Below are positions 9,728 to 18,264 of a stretch of 64,000 bases of DNA, piece by piece; position 1 is the first letter of the stretch, and the number at the start of each line of letters is the position of its first letter. Under the pieces are notes generated by a model. The model saw only the letters and a list, made by a program, of their open reading frames with translations, ran no database searches and was not told the DNA's origin. The DNA is from Hyphomonadaceae bacterium (GTDB lineage: Bacteria > Pseudomonadota > Alphaproteobacteria > Caulobacterales > Hyphomonadaceae). The stretch is from the NCBI GenBank assembly GCA_022844345.1, contig JALHLU010000006.1, positions 62,001 to 126,000 of the forward strand, read 5' to 3'. Position numbers and translations under genes: made by a program.

Positions 9728-9742
9728 GTTCCTGTTAGGTTC
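9728..9742 (-). promoter_or_regulatory. LexA (SOS) box upstream of mmcB
   Basis: Exact GTTC-N7-GTTC direct repeat, the alphaproteobacterial LexA-binding consensus, with half-sites at 9728-9731 and 9739-9742. It is in the 57-bp gap between the FkbM gene and mmcB, 10 bp before the mmcB start, where a bound repressor would block transcription or initiation. mmcB is a known SOS gene in Caulobacter, which supports the assignment. Confidence 0.82.
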
Positions 9743-9774
9743 GCCTTATCGCGCAGGACGTCGACAGAGGCAAA

Positions 9775-10596
9775 TCAGTTCGTGAAGGCCTTCTTGAACA
9801 TGCCTTCCGGCAGACCCGGGCCGCGGCTCGGATGGATCAGGAAGTAATCTTTCCAGCGGCGCTTGGGATCGATCTGGGTCGATTCGAACATGTGCGAGTT
9901 GTCGTCGTTCAGCTGCCACATGCGGTAGCCGAGGCCGATGAAATAGTCCCGAACCTCTTCACCGGATGAGCCGAAATTGCGCTGAAGCGAGAAGGGATGG
10001 ATCTCGATGAGAAGGCTCGGCAGGTCGCGCTCGATCGTCTTCTTGCCGCCTTCGATGAAGCGGATTTCCGCCCCTTCGACGTCGCAGCGGATAAAGTCCA
10101 CGCGCGGCAGCTTTTCCTTCGCCATCAGGCCATCGAGAGACACGACTTCGGTCGGCTGGTCGATGAACTCGGTGCGGTTGCCCGTTGCGAGCACCTCGTC
10201 GGAAGCCGAGCCGCCACGGTCGGTCACGACGCCGTAGGCGCGGCCGATATGGCCCGATGTCTTCTTCGGCACCGAGAGGATCATCGTGCCTTCCGCCGAG
10301 CCGATGGCCGCGTTGTGCGGATGGACCGTCTTCAGTTTGTGCCAGCGCAGCAGGCGCGTCATGATCTTGTAGGAATAGTTCGACGGTTCGTAGACGTGCA
10401 CGATCCCCTCGGGGCCGATGTGCTGCGCCATCAGGTATGAGTGGCGACCGTCAGACCCGCCAAAATGCAGGCAGATATCGCCCTTCTTCAGCACTTCCTT
10501 CATATAGGGGGCCTCGGGCTCCCATTTCCGGTCCTGCCTGTTGCGCTGGTAGATGCGCATGGTGGTGGTGAAGTTACGCAGGCTTTCGAAAGACAT
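9775..10596 (-). CDS. FkbM family methyltransferase
   Basis: 273-residue SAM-dependent methyltransferase of the FkbM type, which methylates hydroxyl groups of sugars or natural products. The SAM-binding region appears as DICLHFGGSDGRHSYLM and the acidic loop as VHVYEPSNYSY. The FkbM signature appears as VDFIRCDVEGAEIRFIEGG followed by LLIEIHP. The reading frame is open far upstream, but the upstream 168 residues are non-coding in character. The ATG giving MSFESLRNFT is the sensible start. It may act in surface polysaccharide methylation, but there is no neighbouring glycan cluster to confirm it. Confidence 0.87.
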   Translation of the reverse strand: MSFESLRNFTTTMRIYQRNRQDRKWEPEAPYMKEVLKKGDICLHFGGSDGRHSYLMAQHIGPEGIVHVYEPSNYSYKIMTRLLRWHKLKTVHPHNAAIGSAEGTMILSVPKKTSGHIGRAYGVVTDRGGSASDEVLATGNRTEFIDQPTEVVSLDGLMAKEKLPRVDFIRCDVEGAEIRFIEGGKKTIERDLPSLLIEIHPFSLQRNFGSSGEEVRDYFIGLGYRMWQLNDDNSHMFESTQIDPKRRWKDYFLIHPSRGPGLPEGMFKKAFTN

Positions 10597-10719
10597 GGAC
10601 AAGGGGCGGCTCTCCAGATTCAGATGGCCGCTAGAAAGCGCTTCACGCGCAAAAAGGGAAGCCCTGAACCTGCATTCGCGCGCCCGATTGACGTTCCGTC
10701 GCGTACAAAGGCGCATTAA

Positions 10720-11151
10720 ATGCAGGACATGAGCAATTCCGAAACCGCCCGCACCCGATGGGGCGCCGCCCCTTCCCTCGACGACATCGCCCGCATGGCG
10801 GCCGAGGCGCTGGAAACCCTTGAGGAGCCTTTTCGCGCCCATGCCCGGGCAGTCGCCATCAAGGTCGAGGACTTTGCCGATGACGAGACCCTGAAATCCC
10901 TCGGAATCGAGAGCCCTTACGAACTCTCGGGCCTGTATTCGGGGGTAGCGCTGACGCTCGAACAGCCCTCCGCCCCCAGCCACATGCCGCCCATGGTCTG
11001 GCTCTATCGCCTCGCCATCCTGGATGAATGGGCCGCCACCGGCGACATCACACTCGAGGAGCTTGTCGCCCATATTGTGATCCATGAACTCGGCCACCAT
11101 TTTGGATGGTCAGACGAGGAGATCGACGCGATCAACGACAGCGAGGACTAA
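10720..11151 (+). CDS. Minimal zincin-like metallopeptidase family protein
   Basis: 143 residues with a zinc-protease motif near the C-terminus: HIVIHELGHHFGWSDEEID, an HExxH-type signature (here HELGH) with a downstream Asp as third ligand. This is the small metallopeptidase family conserved in alphaproteobacteria and actinobacteria. The substrate is unknown and no signal peptide is present, so it is probably cytoplasmic. It is transcribed divergently from the FkbM gene across a 123-bp gap. A second ATG nine bases downstream is an equally possible start. Confidence 0.85.
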   Translation: MQDMSNSETARTRWGAAPSLDDIARMAAEALETLEEPFRAHARAVAIKVEDFADDETLKSLGIESPYELSGLYSGVALTLEQPSAPSHMPPMVWLYRLAILDEWAATGDITLEELVAHIVIHELGHHFGWSDEEIDAINDSED

Positions 11152-11339
11152 ACCTCGCATGCGCCAGAGGCGCTTCAATGGCTGGCAGATCGCCCATGCC
11201 GGACTGGACTATGGACGAGAGCCGCTGCTTGATCGCGATATCGGGCATCACGTTCTCCCGAGCCGGAACACGAACCGCAAGCGCAAGGCCATTAGCGCTT
11301 CAAGCCCACCCCACAGAGGCGCGTGGGTATGCGACCCGC

Positions 11340-12059
11340 CTAGCCATCGAGGCGGCCAACGAAATCGTCCACCCAGATGGAGACCACTTCTGAAGCGGGC
11401 CCATAGCGGCCCTCGGTGAAGCCGCGTGCGTTGGCCGAGGGTTCGAGATTGAGCTCGATGGTATGTGCACCCGCCATATCCGCCTCCAACACAAAGCCGG
11501 CGGCGGGATAGACCTCACCCGAGGTGCCGATCGAGACAAACAGGTCGCACGCAGACAACCGCTCGAAGATCGTCTCCATGCCGTAGGGCATCTCGCCGAA
11601 CCACACCACGTCCGGCCGCAGGGCTCCGGGGAGGCCACAACGCCAGCATTCCGTGAGAGCAAAGAGATCATCGTTCCAAGCGCCCGCTGAGCCGCAGGCA
11701 TCGCACTTCACGCGCGTCAGTTCGCCATGCATGTGCAGCAGGTTCTGTGATCCGGCCTTCTCGTGCAGGTTGTCCACGTTCTGCGTCACGAGCAGCAATT
11801 CGCCGCCTGCGGCTGTGACGGCTTTCTCCAGCCGGGCGAGCGCATGATGGGCGGGGTTGGGGGCTGCATCGCGCAGCGCGCGCCGGCGGGCGTTGTAGAA
11901 GTCGTGCACCAGCGTTGGATTGCGCGCGAAGCCTTCGGGCGTAGCAACATCCTCGATGTCGTATTTCGTCCAGATACCGTCCTTGTCCCGGAACGTTCCC
12001 ATGCCGCTTTCCGCGGACACGCCAGCGCCAGTAAGGATAACGATGCGTCTGAAGACCAT
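11340..12059 (-). CDS. cobB: NAD-dependent protein deacylase (class III sirtuin)
   Basis: Removes acetyl, succinyl or malonyl groups from lysines using NAD. The 239 residues contain GAGVSAESGMGTFR (NAD loop), TQNVDNLHEKAG, the catalytic His in LLHMHGEL (His111), and a four-Cys zinc site (C119, C122, C138, C141). The Tyr55/Arg58 pair in FYNARRR is the class III signature associated with succinyl or malonyl substrates. It is convergent with the preceding metallopeptidase gene. The 188-bp gap at 11152-11339 holds nothing I can assign. Confidence 0.95.
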   Translation of the reverse strand: MVFRRIVILTGAGVSAESGMGTFRDKDGIWTKYDIEDVATPEGFARNPTLVHDFYNARRRALRDAAPNPAHHALARLEKAVTAAGGELLLVTQNVDNLHEKAGSQNLLHMHGELTRVKCDACGSAGAWNDDLFALTECWRCGLPGALRPDVVWFGEMPYGMETIFERLSACDLFVSIGTSGEVYPAAGFVLEADMAGAHTIELNLEPSANARGFTEGRYGPASEVVSIWVDDFVGRLDG

Positions 12060-12151
12060 TGCGCCACCAGGCAGGACAATCAGTGGCCTGCGCTATAGCA
12101 CATCGCAAAAGCGGATTGTTGCCGGTGCAACCGGTCGTTGAAGCCGGTGTT

Positions 12152-12310
12152 TCAGTCGGCCTTAGCTGTCTTCTGAGGCTGTTCTGGCAAGTCCACGAAC
12201 AGCGACCGTTCACCCTGCGCAATCATGGCAGCGCTGGCCACAAAGGCCAGCCCCACAAGCAGGACAGCCACGAACCTCGACAGGAATTTTCCGTTGGCAT
12301 CGCCGGTCAT
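12152..12310 (-). CDS. Small single-pass membrane or exported protein (52 residues)
   Basis: A 52-codon frame opening MTGDANGKFLSRF, then a strongly hydrophobic helix (VAVLLVGLAFVASAAMIA, about residues 14-31) and a short hydrophilic tail ending KTAKAD. A Shine-Dalgarno-like AGGACGG precedes the ATG at suitable distance. The hydrophobic segment has the look of a signal anchor or an uncleaved small membrane protein. It lies between the sirtuin and the S8 protease gene, divergent from the latter. No homologue is recognised. The call rests on codon pattern, RBS and the membrane segment only. Confidence 0.5.
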   Translation of the reverse strand: MTGDANGKFLSRFVAVLLVGLAFVASAAMIAQGERSLFVDLPEQPQKTAKAD

Positions 12311-12550
12311 GGCCACCGTCCTGCATCACCTGTGCCGGGCTACACACCGGCCATTCCGCGCGTGAACGGATGGGGAAGCGCCCAGTTTCAGGGATATCGG
12401 GCGCATGCTGGGCAGTTTCGGGGCAAGCGGGGTGGATAGCCACAATTGTTTCACATGCGGACGTCCGGCGCCTTTTGGCATTCCGCATCGCGCCGCGAGC
12501 ATGGTAAACAAACCGCAGTCTGGAAAAACGAGAGTGGGTGAGGCTGGGTG

Positions 12551-14941
12551 ATGACGGTCAAACGGATTGTCTTCTGCATTGCGGCTGCAGGCGCGCTTGC
12601 CGGCCTTGGCGGGTGTGACCGTGTTGGGGCTCTGGGCCAGCTTGCAGGCGACGCCCTGAGCCAGATCACCGGCGGGGGACCTGCCGCGCCCGACAGCGCA
12701 CGGCCCCTCTCGGACGAGGAGCTTCTCGCGGCGGCCTCGCTCGACGACCGCGCCCTGTTCGGCGCCATGGCGGCGCCGATCGAGCTGCAACCACTGAGCC
12801 TGGACGAGATGCTGCAGACCCAGAGCTTCTTTGCGATTGGATCGGTGATCGCCATGCCCAAGGCTCAGATCACCGAACCCGTGCTCGAGCCCGAGACCTT
12901 TGCGCTGGAAGCAGACGCGGCGGGTGCGGCCCCCGCCGACGTCGGCGTGATGAACTCGGACGACGCGCCCGCGCCGGAATCAGCTGACCTGCCGGCCGGC
13001 CCGCCCGCGCTGCAAGCCATGCCGCCCGCGTCCGCGACTGAACCGAGCCGCACGATGACCGCAGACGGAGCGCCCGCCTTCCGCAAGCCTGGCGCGCCCC
13101 TGGCTGCCCCTGCAAAACCCGGCGCCATTATACCGCGTGCACAGGTCAAGCTGCCGCCGCCGGACGAACTTCGCCGGCAAGCGCAGGTGCAAGCGCCCAA
13201 GGCGCTGCAGGACGCCGTCCGGGACAGCGGCGTGAAACTTGATCCGGAAGCGCTGCGCTCCGCGCGCGTCTCCGCCGACCAGGCCATCCGGGCGACGACA
13301 GCGAACGCACAGACCATCGGCGATGCGATTGCGCGTAAGGTAGCTGACGCGGACGCGCCGATCCCGAAGGCGCTGCAGGTGCGTGGGCGTCTTGATGTCG
13401 ATGTCGCCATCGCCGTGCGCGAAAAGGCGGGGCGGCAGCTTGAGCAGATGGGCCTGTCCGGCATAGTGACGCCGGGCGAAGGCGGCCAGATGCGGATCAC
13501 GCTTGGCGTCAACCCGACCCAGTTCCGCCCCGGCGAAATCAATCTAGGCAAGGTCGAGGCGATGCGTTCCCTCTTCGCGCCGGTGAAGGCAACGGCCGCG
13601 CAGGAATGCCCCTCGATGCCCGACATGGCCACGCTCCGCGACAATCCGGTGCTCGCCACTGAATGCGTCGTGAAAGTGCTGATGCAGAGCGGCGACTACG
13701 AATACGTGGAGAAGGACTACATCTTCACCAACCAGATGCTGCGCCGCCCCGCGCAGACGGCGCCCGCAACCGTTTCGGGAACGCGCCCCAACGATCCGCT
13801 TTATGGTCTCCAGTGGCACTTCCGGGACAATGGCGCAGCAGCGGGCCAGTCGGCCGGCGGCGCTGGATTCGGCGGTTACTGGACCAAGGCGAAAACCACC
13901 GGCTCTAAGGATGTCGTGGTGGCCGTGGTCGATACCGGCCTCCAGATGAACCACCCGGACATCAAGAACTCGCCAAACCTCGCGCCGGGCTTCGACATGG
14001 TGTCCGACCCGCTGATGGGAAATGACGGCGATGGCCGCGACAATGACCCCAATGATCCGGGCGACAAGTGCGACCCGAACGATGCAACCATCTCGGATTC
14101 CTATCACGGCACACATGTCGCCGGCACGATCGGGGTCGCCTCGACCAATAACGCCGCCGGCGTCGCGGGCGGGGCCTGGAATGTGACCATCGTTCCCGTA
14201 CGCGCACTTGGCCGCTGCGGCGGCAAGCTATCGGACATCAACGACGCCATCCGCTGGGCGGCCGGCACCATCCCCGGCCGTGACACGCAGGGCGCCGAGG
14301 TGTGGAATTCCAAGCCCGCCGACATCATCAACCTGTCGATCGGCCTGTTCGGTCCCTGCCCCGTCTCCATGCAGTCGGCGATCAACGACGCCGTTGCGGC
14401 GGGCGCGATCGTTGTCGCGGCGGCTGGCAACGCCCGCGTCGACACGCAGTACTTCGCCCCAGGCGGTTGCCAGAACGTCATCTCGGTTGCTGCAAACGAT
14501 GCCCGCGGCGTGCTGACGCCCTACTCGAACTTCGGCCCCAACGTGACGATCATGGCCCCCGGTGGGGACATGTCGCGCGACGATGATGGCGACGGCCGCC
14601 CGGACGGGATCCTCTCGACCAAGTTCTCTCGCAACTGTTCGGACCCCGCCAATCCTGGCTCCACCGTGTCGCAGTGCTATTATGCCTTCGAGAACGGAAC
14701 CTCGATGGCGGCGCCCCACGTTGCCGCGGCGTTGGCGCTGCTGAAGGCGAAATACCCCGCCGCCGTGCCGTCCGAACTGAGAACACGGCTGCTGGCGGCG
14801 ACGATTCCGCGGTCCAATATGCAGTGTTCCGGCAAGTGCGCGGCCTATCCAGGCTCGACGCCAATCGATGGTTCCGCAGACATGTGCTATCGCCCATGCG
14901 GGGGAAGAATGCTGAGCCTTTCGAACGCCCAGCTGCCATAG
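12551..14941 (+). CDS. S8 (subtilisin-like) serine protease, lipoprotein with a long pro-region
   Basis: 796-residue exported protease. The signal peptide ends with the lipobox GLGGC, so it is probably membrane-anchored. About 400 residues of Ala/Pro-rich pro-region and a propeptide-like section (ending DYEYVEKDYIF) precede the catalytic domain. The triad is intact: Asp461 in VAVVDTG, His519 in HGTHVAGT, Ser718 in NGTSMAAPH. The oxyanion Asn is in AAAGN. An Asp/Asn-rich segment, NDGDGRDNDPNDPGD, between Asp and His looks like a calcium site. The ATG was preferred to a GTG one codon earlier. It opens a four-gene plus-strand group of exported proteins. The substrate is unknown. Confidence 0.93.
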   Translation: MTVKRIVFCIAAAGALAGLGGCDRVGALGQLAGDALSQITGGGPAAPDSARPLSDEELLAAASLDDRALFGAMAAPIELQPLSLDEMLQTQSFFAIGSVIAMPKAQITEPVLEPETFALEADAAGAAPADVGVMNSDDAPAPESADLPAGPPALQAMPPASATEPSRTMTADGAPAFRKPGAPLAAPAKPGAIIPRAQVKLPPPDELRRQAQVQAPKALQDAVRDSGVKLDPEALRSARVSADQAIRATTANAQTIGDAIARKVADADAPIPKALQVRGRLDVDVAIAVREKAGRQLEQMGLSGIVTPGEGGQMRITLGVNPTQFRPGEINLGKVEAMRSLFAPVKATAAQECPSMPDMATLRDNPVLATECVVKVLMQSGDYEYVEKDYIFTNQMLRRPAQTAPATVSGTRPNDPLYGLQWHFRDNGAAAGQSAGGAGFGGYWTKAKTTGSKDVVVAVVDTGLQMNHPDIKNSPNLAPGFDMVSDPLMGNDGDGRDNDPNDPGDKCDPNDATISDSYHGTHVAGTIGVASTNNAAGVAGGAWNVTIVPVRALGRCGGKLSDINDAIRWAAGTIPGRDTQGAEVWNSKPADIINLSIGLFGPCPVSMQSAINDAVAAGAIVVAAAGNARVDTQYFAPGGCQNVISVAANDARGVLTPYSNFGPNVTIMAPGGDMSRDDDGDGRPDGILSTKFSRNCSDPANPGSTVSQCYYAFENGTSMAAPHVAAALALLKAKYPAAVPSELRTRLLAATIPRSNMQCSGKCAAYPGSTPIDGSADMCYRPCGGRMLSLSNAQLP

Positions 14942-15038
14942 GCGTTGATACAGGCGAAGGGGTCGGCCACAGTCATCAGGCTATTGCAATGCGCGATGGC
15001 GTCTGCGGACATGCCCCAGGGGGAGACAGGGAGGCTAA

Positions 15039-15638
15039 ATGGTTGGCGATGCTCATATTTCCGAAGCACCGGCGATTGACCTGAACGCGCCTGTCGGCGC
15101 CTCGCATGGCGATATCGCCCAGCGCCTGAAGGCGGCCGCTCCCGCAGCCGGCGCCATCGGCATAATCGGCGCGATCGTGGCTGGGGCGCTTGTCATCTCC
15201 ACACCGGGCGGGGAGCAGGCAACCCCCGCTGGCGATCCGCCGCCCCAGTCAGCCATCGCCCCACCGCCCACCGGACCCGGTATGCCTGGCGTGCAGTTTG
15301 ACCAGACGCCGCCCGCCGCCGGGCCGCAACGCGTTGTCGAACTGGTGGTCAAGTTCAAGGACGACGCCAAGATCAAACCGATCCTCGACATCGTCTGGAC
15401 CGACCCGGCCGCCGCCAAAGCGCGCTTTGAGTCCTGGAAGACTGGCCGGCCCGAATTCGCAAAGCTCAAGCTGGACCGGGTGACCTATTCGAACGAGCTT
15501 GTCCTCGTACTGGCCGACGGGGTGCCTGCGGCTGAACGTGTCGCCGCCATCCGCGATATCGTTAAGGCGCTGGGCGCCGCGCCTGACATTTCCTATGCAG
15601 AACAGCAGGCCACGATGGCCCAGCCTGGAGGACAGTGA
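15039..15638 (+). CDS. Membrane-anchored protein with an inhibitor I9/propeptide-like domain
   Basis: 199 residues. A cytoplasmic N-terminus is followed by one hydrophobic helix at about 32-55 and a Pro-rich linker. The ~100-residue periplasmic domain has a beta-alpha-beta-beta-alpha-beta pattern: VVELVVKFKDD, a helix around AAAKARFESW, YSNELVLVLADG, a helix around VAAIRDIVKALG, then DISYAEQQATM. This is the layout of subtilisin propeptide (I9) domains, which end in a V-x-Y-V-E-type strand, here ISYAEQ. The gene follows the S8 protease by 97 bp with a clear GGGAGG ribosome-binding site. A chaperone or inhibitor for that protease is the natural inference, but the resemblance is from pattern reading, not a search. 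Confidence 0.65.
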   Translation: MVGDAHISEAPAIDLNAPVGASHGDIAQRLKAAAPAAGAIGIIGAIVAGALVISTPGGEQATPAGDPPPQSAIAPPPTGPGMPGVQFDQTPPAAGPQRVVELVVKFKDDAKIKPILDIVWTDPAAAKARFESWKTGRPEFAKLKLDRVTYSNELVLVLADGVPAAERVAAIRDIVKALGAAPDISYAEQQATMAQPGGQ

Positions 15639-16219
15639 TGAAAGCCCTGCACTTGGCCGCCGCGGTCGCCCTTGCCGCAATCTCGGCCTGCACGGAAAAT
15701 TCTCCAGCGACTCCAGCAGCGAACCAGCCTGCAGTGACGCCGCCAGCCGCCAGCGCCATCCCGGCCCCGCCCGCGGTGGACGCCACGATCAACTGGCAGG
15801 CCGCGCGCGACGCCGCAGCCCAGCGCCCCGGCGATGTTGTGATCCCGCAGTCCGTCGGCGATGGCCCGTTGCTCGTGCCCATGCTGCTGCCCGGCGGCAT
15901 CGTACAGACGCAGAGCGACCGGCCGACGCCGCCGCGCATCACCAAGGACGGCTATTTCGCGACCTACCACATGCCGCGCTACGACGTGATCGTGACGGGC
16001 TCGCAGAAGTCCTACGTCACGGGCGGAGAGGCGGCGGCCGACAAGGAAACGCCGAAGTTCGAAACCGTCGAAGCCGGCGCGCGCCTCAACTTCTCGCGTT
16101 TTGGCGCCAGCTATGAAGTGGCGTTCGAATGCCGCCAGGTCGATGGCCCGGAGGGCTGTATCACCGAGGCGGAGGCCAAGGAGTTTGCCGAAAGTCTGTT
16201 TGTCGCCCAGTCACAGTAG
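15638..16219 (+). CDS. Lipoprotein of unknown function in the protease group
   Basis: 193-residue predicted lipoprotein: the signal peptide ends in the lipobox ISAC, followed by an Ala/Pro-rich linker to about residue 50. The remainder is a globular region including GYFATYHMPRYDVIVTGSQKSY and a possible disulfide pair near the C-terminus (FECRQVDGPEGC). The ATG shares its A with the TGA of the I9-like gene (TGATG), so translation is coupled. No family is recognised. Position and export suggest it works with the S8 and M23 enzymes. Confidence 0.72.
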   Translation: MKALHLAAAVALAAISACTENSPATPAANQPAVTPPAASAIPAPPAVDATINWQAARDAAAQRPGDVVIPQSVGDGPLLVPMLLPGGIVQTQSDRPTPPRITKDGYFATYHMPRYDVIVTGSQKSYVTGGEAAADKETPKFETVEAGARLNFSRFGASYEVAFECRQVDGPEGCITEAEAKEFAESLFVAQSQ

Positions 16220-16300
16220 ACAGGCCGGCGTACATCCGCCGGCGGGGGATCGCCGGCGCAAGAGAACTGACGGCAAGGGAACGAGCGGGGAGTGGTGGTG

Positions 16301-17473
16301 ATGAAACGGTCGGGCCTGAGATCTGCATCTGCAAGCTTTGGCGCCATGCGGATGGGCGCAGCCGCCCTTGCCGGCGTTGTGATGCTGGGCGCCTGCGACA
16401 ATGGCAGCGTTCTGTTGTGGCCCTGGGTAGATATCGCGGCCAGAGAACAGCCGGCGCCCGCGGACGCAAGCTCGCCGCCTCCTCCCCCGCCGCTTGTTCC
16501 GGACAGCGGCAGCAACGGTTCAGGTCCGCCGCCCCCGGATGCGGGCAGCTTCCCCAATCCGAACGCCAATACGGGCGCGCCCGTCGATGGCACACCCTTC
16601 ACCGACGGCCAACCTGAGAACCCGGCGATCGACACTGGCGATGGCGCCCCGCTTGAAAGCGCCGAGACTGGCGAACCGCTGCCTCCGCTGCCCGTGCCAA
16701 CGGAAGAAGCATCCAACACGCCCGGGCCCACCGCACCTGTCGAGACGCCGGCAACGCCGGCGCCCGTGACGCCGTCCTTCTATTTCTTCCGCTCCGGCAA
16801 TCTTGCCCCGGCAAGCGGCACGGGATCGACTGAGATGGCAGTGCTCGTCCCGGACATGATGTTCCCAATCAAGGATGCGCCTGCTGTCGCACAGACACAG
16901 GTCTATCGCTGGGGCGGCGGGGTGAAGGGCGGCGACCAGTGCGATACGCGCAACTTCACCGCGCCGTGGCGCGACAACTATTGCGAGACGCGCTCGACAA
17001 CCAACAAGACGCCCTGGTGCGAGAAGACCGGCGTCCACCTTGGCCAGGACATCCGCGTCGGCACACCGGACGGCTGCAAGGCCGAACGCGCGACCAAGGC
17101 CGCCGACCGTACGCGGTACGAAGTCGTGGCTGTCGAGGACGGGTATATCTCGAACGTGGGCAGCTATTCAGTAACGCTGCACGCGGATTCGGGCGGGCGT
17201 ATCTATCGCTACCTGCACCTCAACATGGCGAAGCTGAAGGTCGCGACCAACCAGACGATCAAGAAGGGCGATGTGATCGGGTATGTGTCGAACGATTTCG
17301 GTGGCACGCCGACGACGCTGCACCTGCACTTCGAGATCAAGCTGAACACGGCGGCAAACGGCTGGCAGTACGCCCCGCCCTATTCCTCGCTGCTCGAAGC
17401 CTACAAGCGCCGCGAGAACAATCCGGGCGCCCAGGTGGCTGACGACTTTGTCGTGGCGGCTACGCCGCGCTGA
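16301..17473 (+). CDS. M23 family metallopeptidase lipoprotein
   Basis: 390-residue predicted lipoprotein (lipobox LGAC). It has a Pro/Gly/Ser-rich linker of roughly 120 residues and a C-terminal LytM/M23 domain. Zinc ligands are intact: His246 and Asp250 in HLGQD, and His343 in HLHFEI (His341 is the catalytic partner). M23 enzymes cut peptidoglycan cross-bridges or secreted peptides in the cell envelope. The region around residues 210-265 has several extra cysteines, suggesting disulfides. The start is an ATG after two GTG codons, spaced from a GGGGAG site. It is last in the plus-strand exported group, 81 bp after the lipoprotein gene. Confidence 0.9.
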   Translation: MKRSGLRSASASFGAMRMGAAALAGVVMLGACDNGSVLLWPWVDIAAREQPAPADASSPPPPPPLVPDSGSNGSGPPPPDAGSFPNPNANTGAPVDGTPFTDGQPENPAIDTGDGAPLESAETGEPLPPLPVPTEEASNTPGPTAPVETPATPAPVTPSFYFFRSGNLAPASGTGSTEMAVLVPDMMFPIKDAPAVAQTQVYRWGGGVKGGDQCDTRNFTAPWRDNYCETRSTTNKTPWCEKTGVHLGQDIRVGTPDGCKAERATKAADRTRYEVVAVEDGYISNVGSYSVTLHADSGGRIYRYLHLNMAKLKVATNQTIKKGDVIGYVSNDFGGTPTTLHLHFEIKLNTAANGWQYAPPYSSLLEAYKRRENNPGAQVADDFVVAATPR

Positions 17474-17553
17474 GCAGGGAAAGACGCCCAGCGCCTTCCC
17501 CGATGGCCCCGAACGTGCTTGGAACGCTGCTCGAAAAAACCGGGAGGTGATGA

Positions 17554-18264
17554 ATGGCGCAACTGGCGCTGGTGCGGCACGGTCAAAGCCAATGGAATCT
17601 GGAAGACAGGTTCACAGGCTGGTGGGACGTTGATCTGACGCCGGTCGGCGAGGAAGAGGCGAAAGCCTCCGGCCGCCTGCTCAAGGACACCGGCATCGAC
17701 TTCGCGCGCGCCTTCACCTCCGTCCAGAAGCGCGCCATCCGCACGCTGTATCTCGCGCTGGGCGAGATGGATCGCATCTGGCTGCCGGTCACCAAGGACT
17801 ACCACCTCAACGAACGTCACTATGGCGGCCTTACCGGTCTCAACAAGAAAGAGACGGCGGCCAGGCATGGGGACGATCAGGTCAAGGTCTGGCGCCGCTC
17901 GTTCGACGTGCCGCCGCCGGACATGGAGCCGGGCTCGGAGTTCGACCTTGCCTCCGACCCGCGCTATCGCGGCATTGCGATCCCGAAGACCGAAAGCCTC
18001 AAGACGACGCTCGCGCGCGTCCTGCCCTACTGGACGTCTGACATCGCGCCGAAACTGAAAGCAGGCGAGAACATCGTGATCGCGGCCCACGGCAACAGCC
18101 TGCGTGCGATCGTGAAACACCTGTTCGAGGTTCCCGACAGCGAGATCACCGAGGTGGAAATTCCCACTGGCAATCCCCTGCTTATCGACCTCGACAATTC
18201 GCTGAAGGTGAAATCCGCGCGATATCTCGACGCCGCGCGCGCCAAGCCGCTGCCGCCGGTGTGA
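17554..18264 (+). CDS. gpmA: 2,3-bisphosphoglycerate-dependent phosphoglycerate mutase
   Basis: Interconverts 3- and 2-phosphoglycerate in glycolysis and gluconeogenesis. The 236 residues carry the phospho-histidine motif [10 protein letters not shown], the substrate loop [12 protein letters not shown] and the second catalytic histidine in [10 protein letters not shown]. The gene has a strong GGGAGGTGA ribosome-binding site. Its stop overlaps the start of the RibD-like gene (GTGTGA), so the two are translationally coupled although their roles are unrelated. Confidence 0.97.
   Translation: MAQLALVRHGQSQWNLEDRFTGWWDVDLTPVGEEEAKASGRLLKDTGIDFARAFTSVQKRAIRTLYLALGEMDRIWLPVTKDYHLNERHYGGLTGLNKKETAARHGDDQVKVWRRSFDVPPPDMEPGSEFDLASDPRYRGIAIPKTESLKTTLARVLPYWTSDIAPKLKAGENIVIAAHGNSLRAIVKHLFEVPDSEITEVEIPTGNPLLIDLDNSLKVKSARYLDAARAKPLPPV

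Noticed and set aside
9775-11100. N-terminal extension of the FkbM methyltransferase by 168 codons
   Set aside because: The extension crosses the divergent metallopeptidase gene and has no coding character. The domain begins at MSFESLRN.
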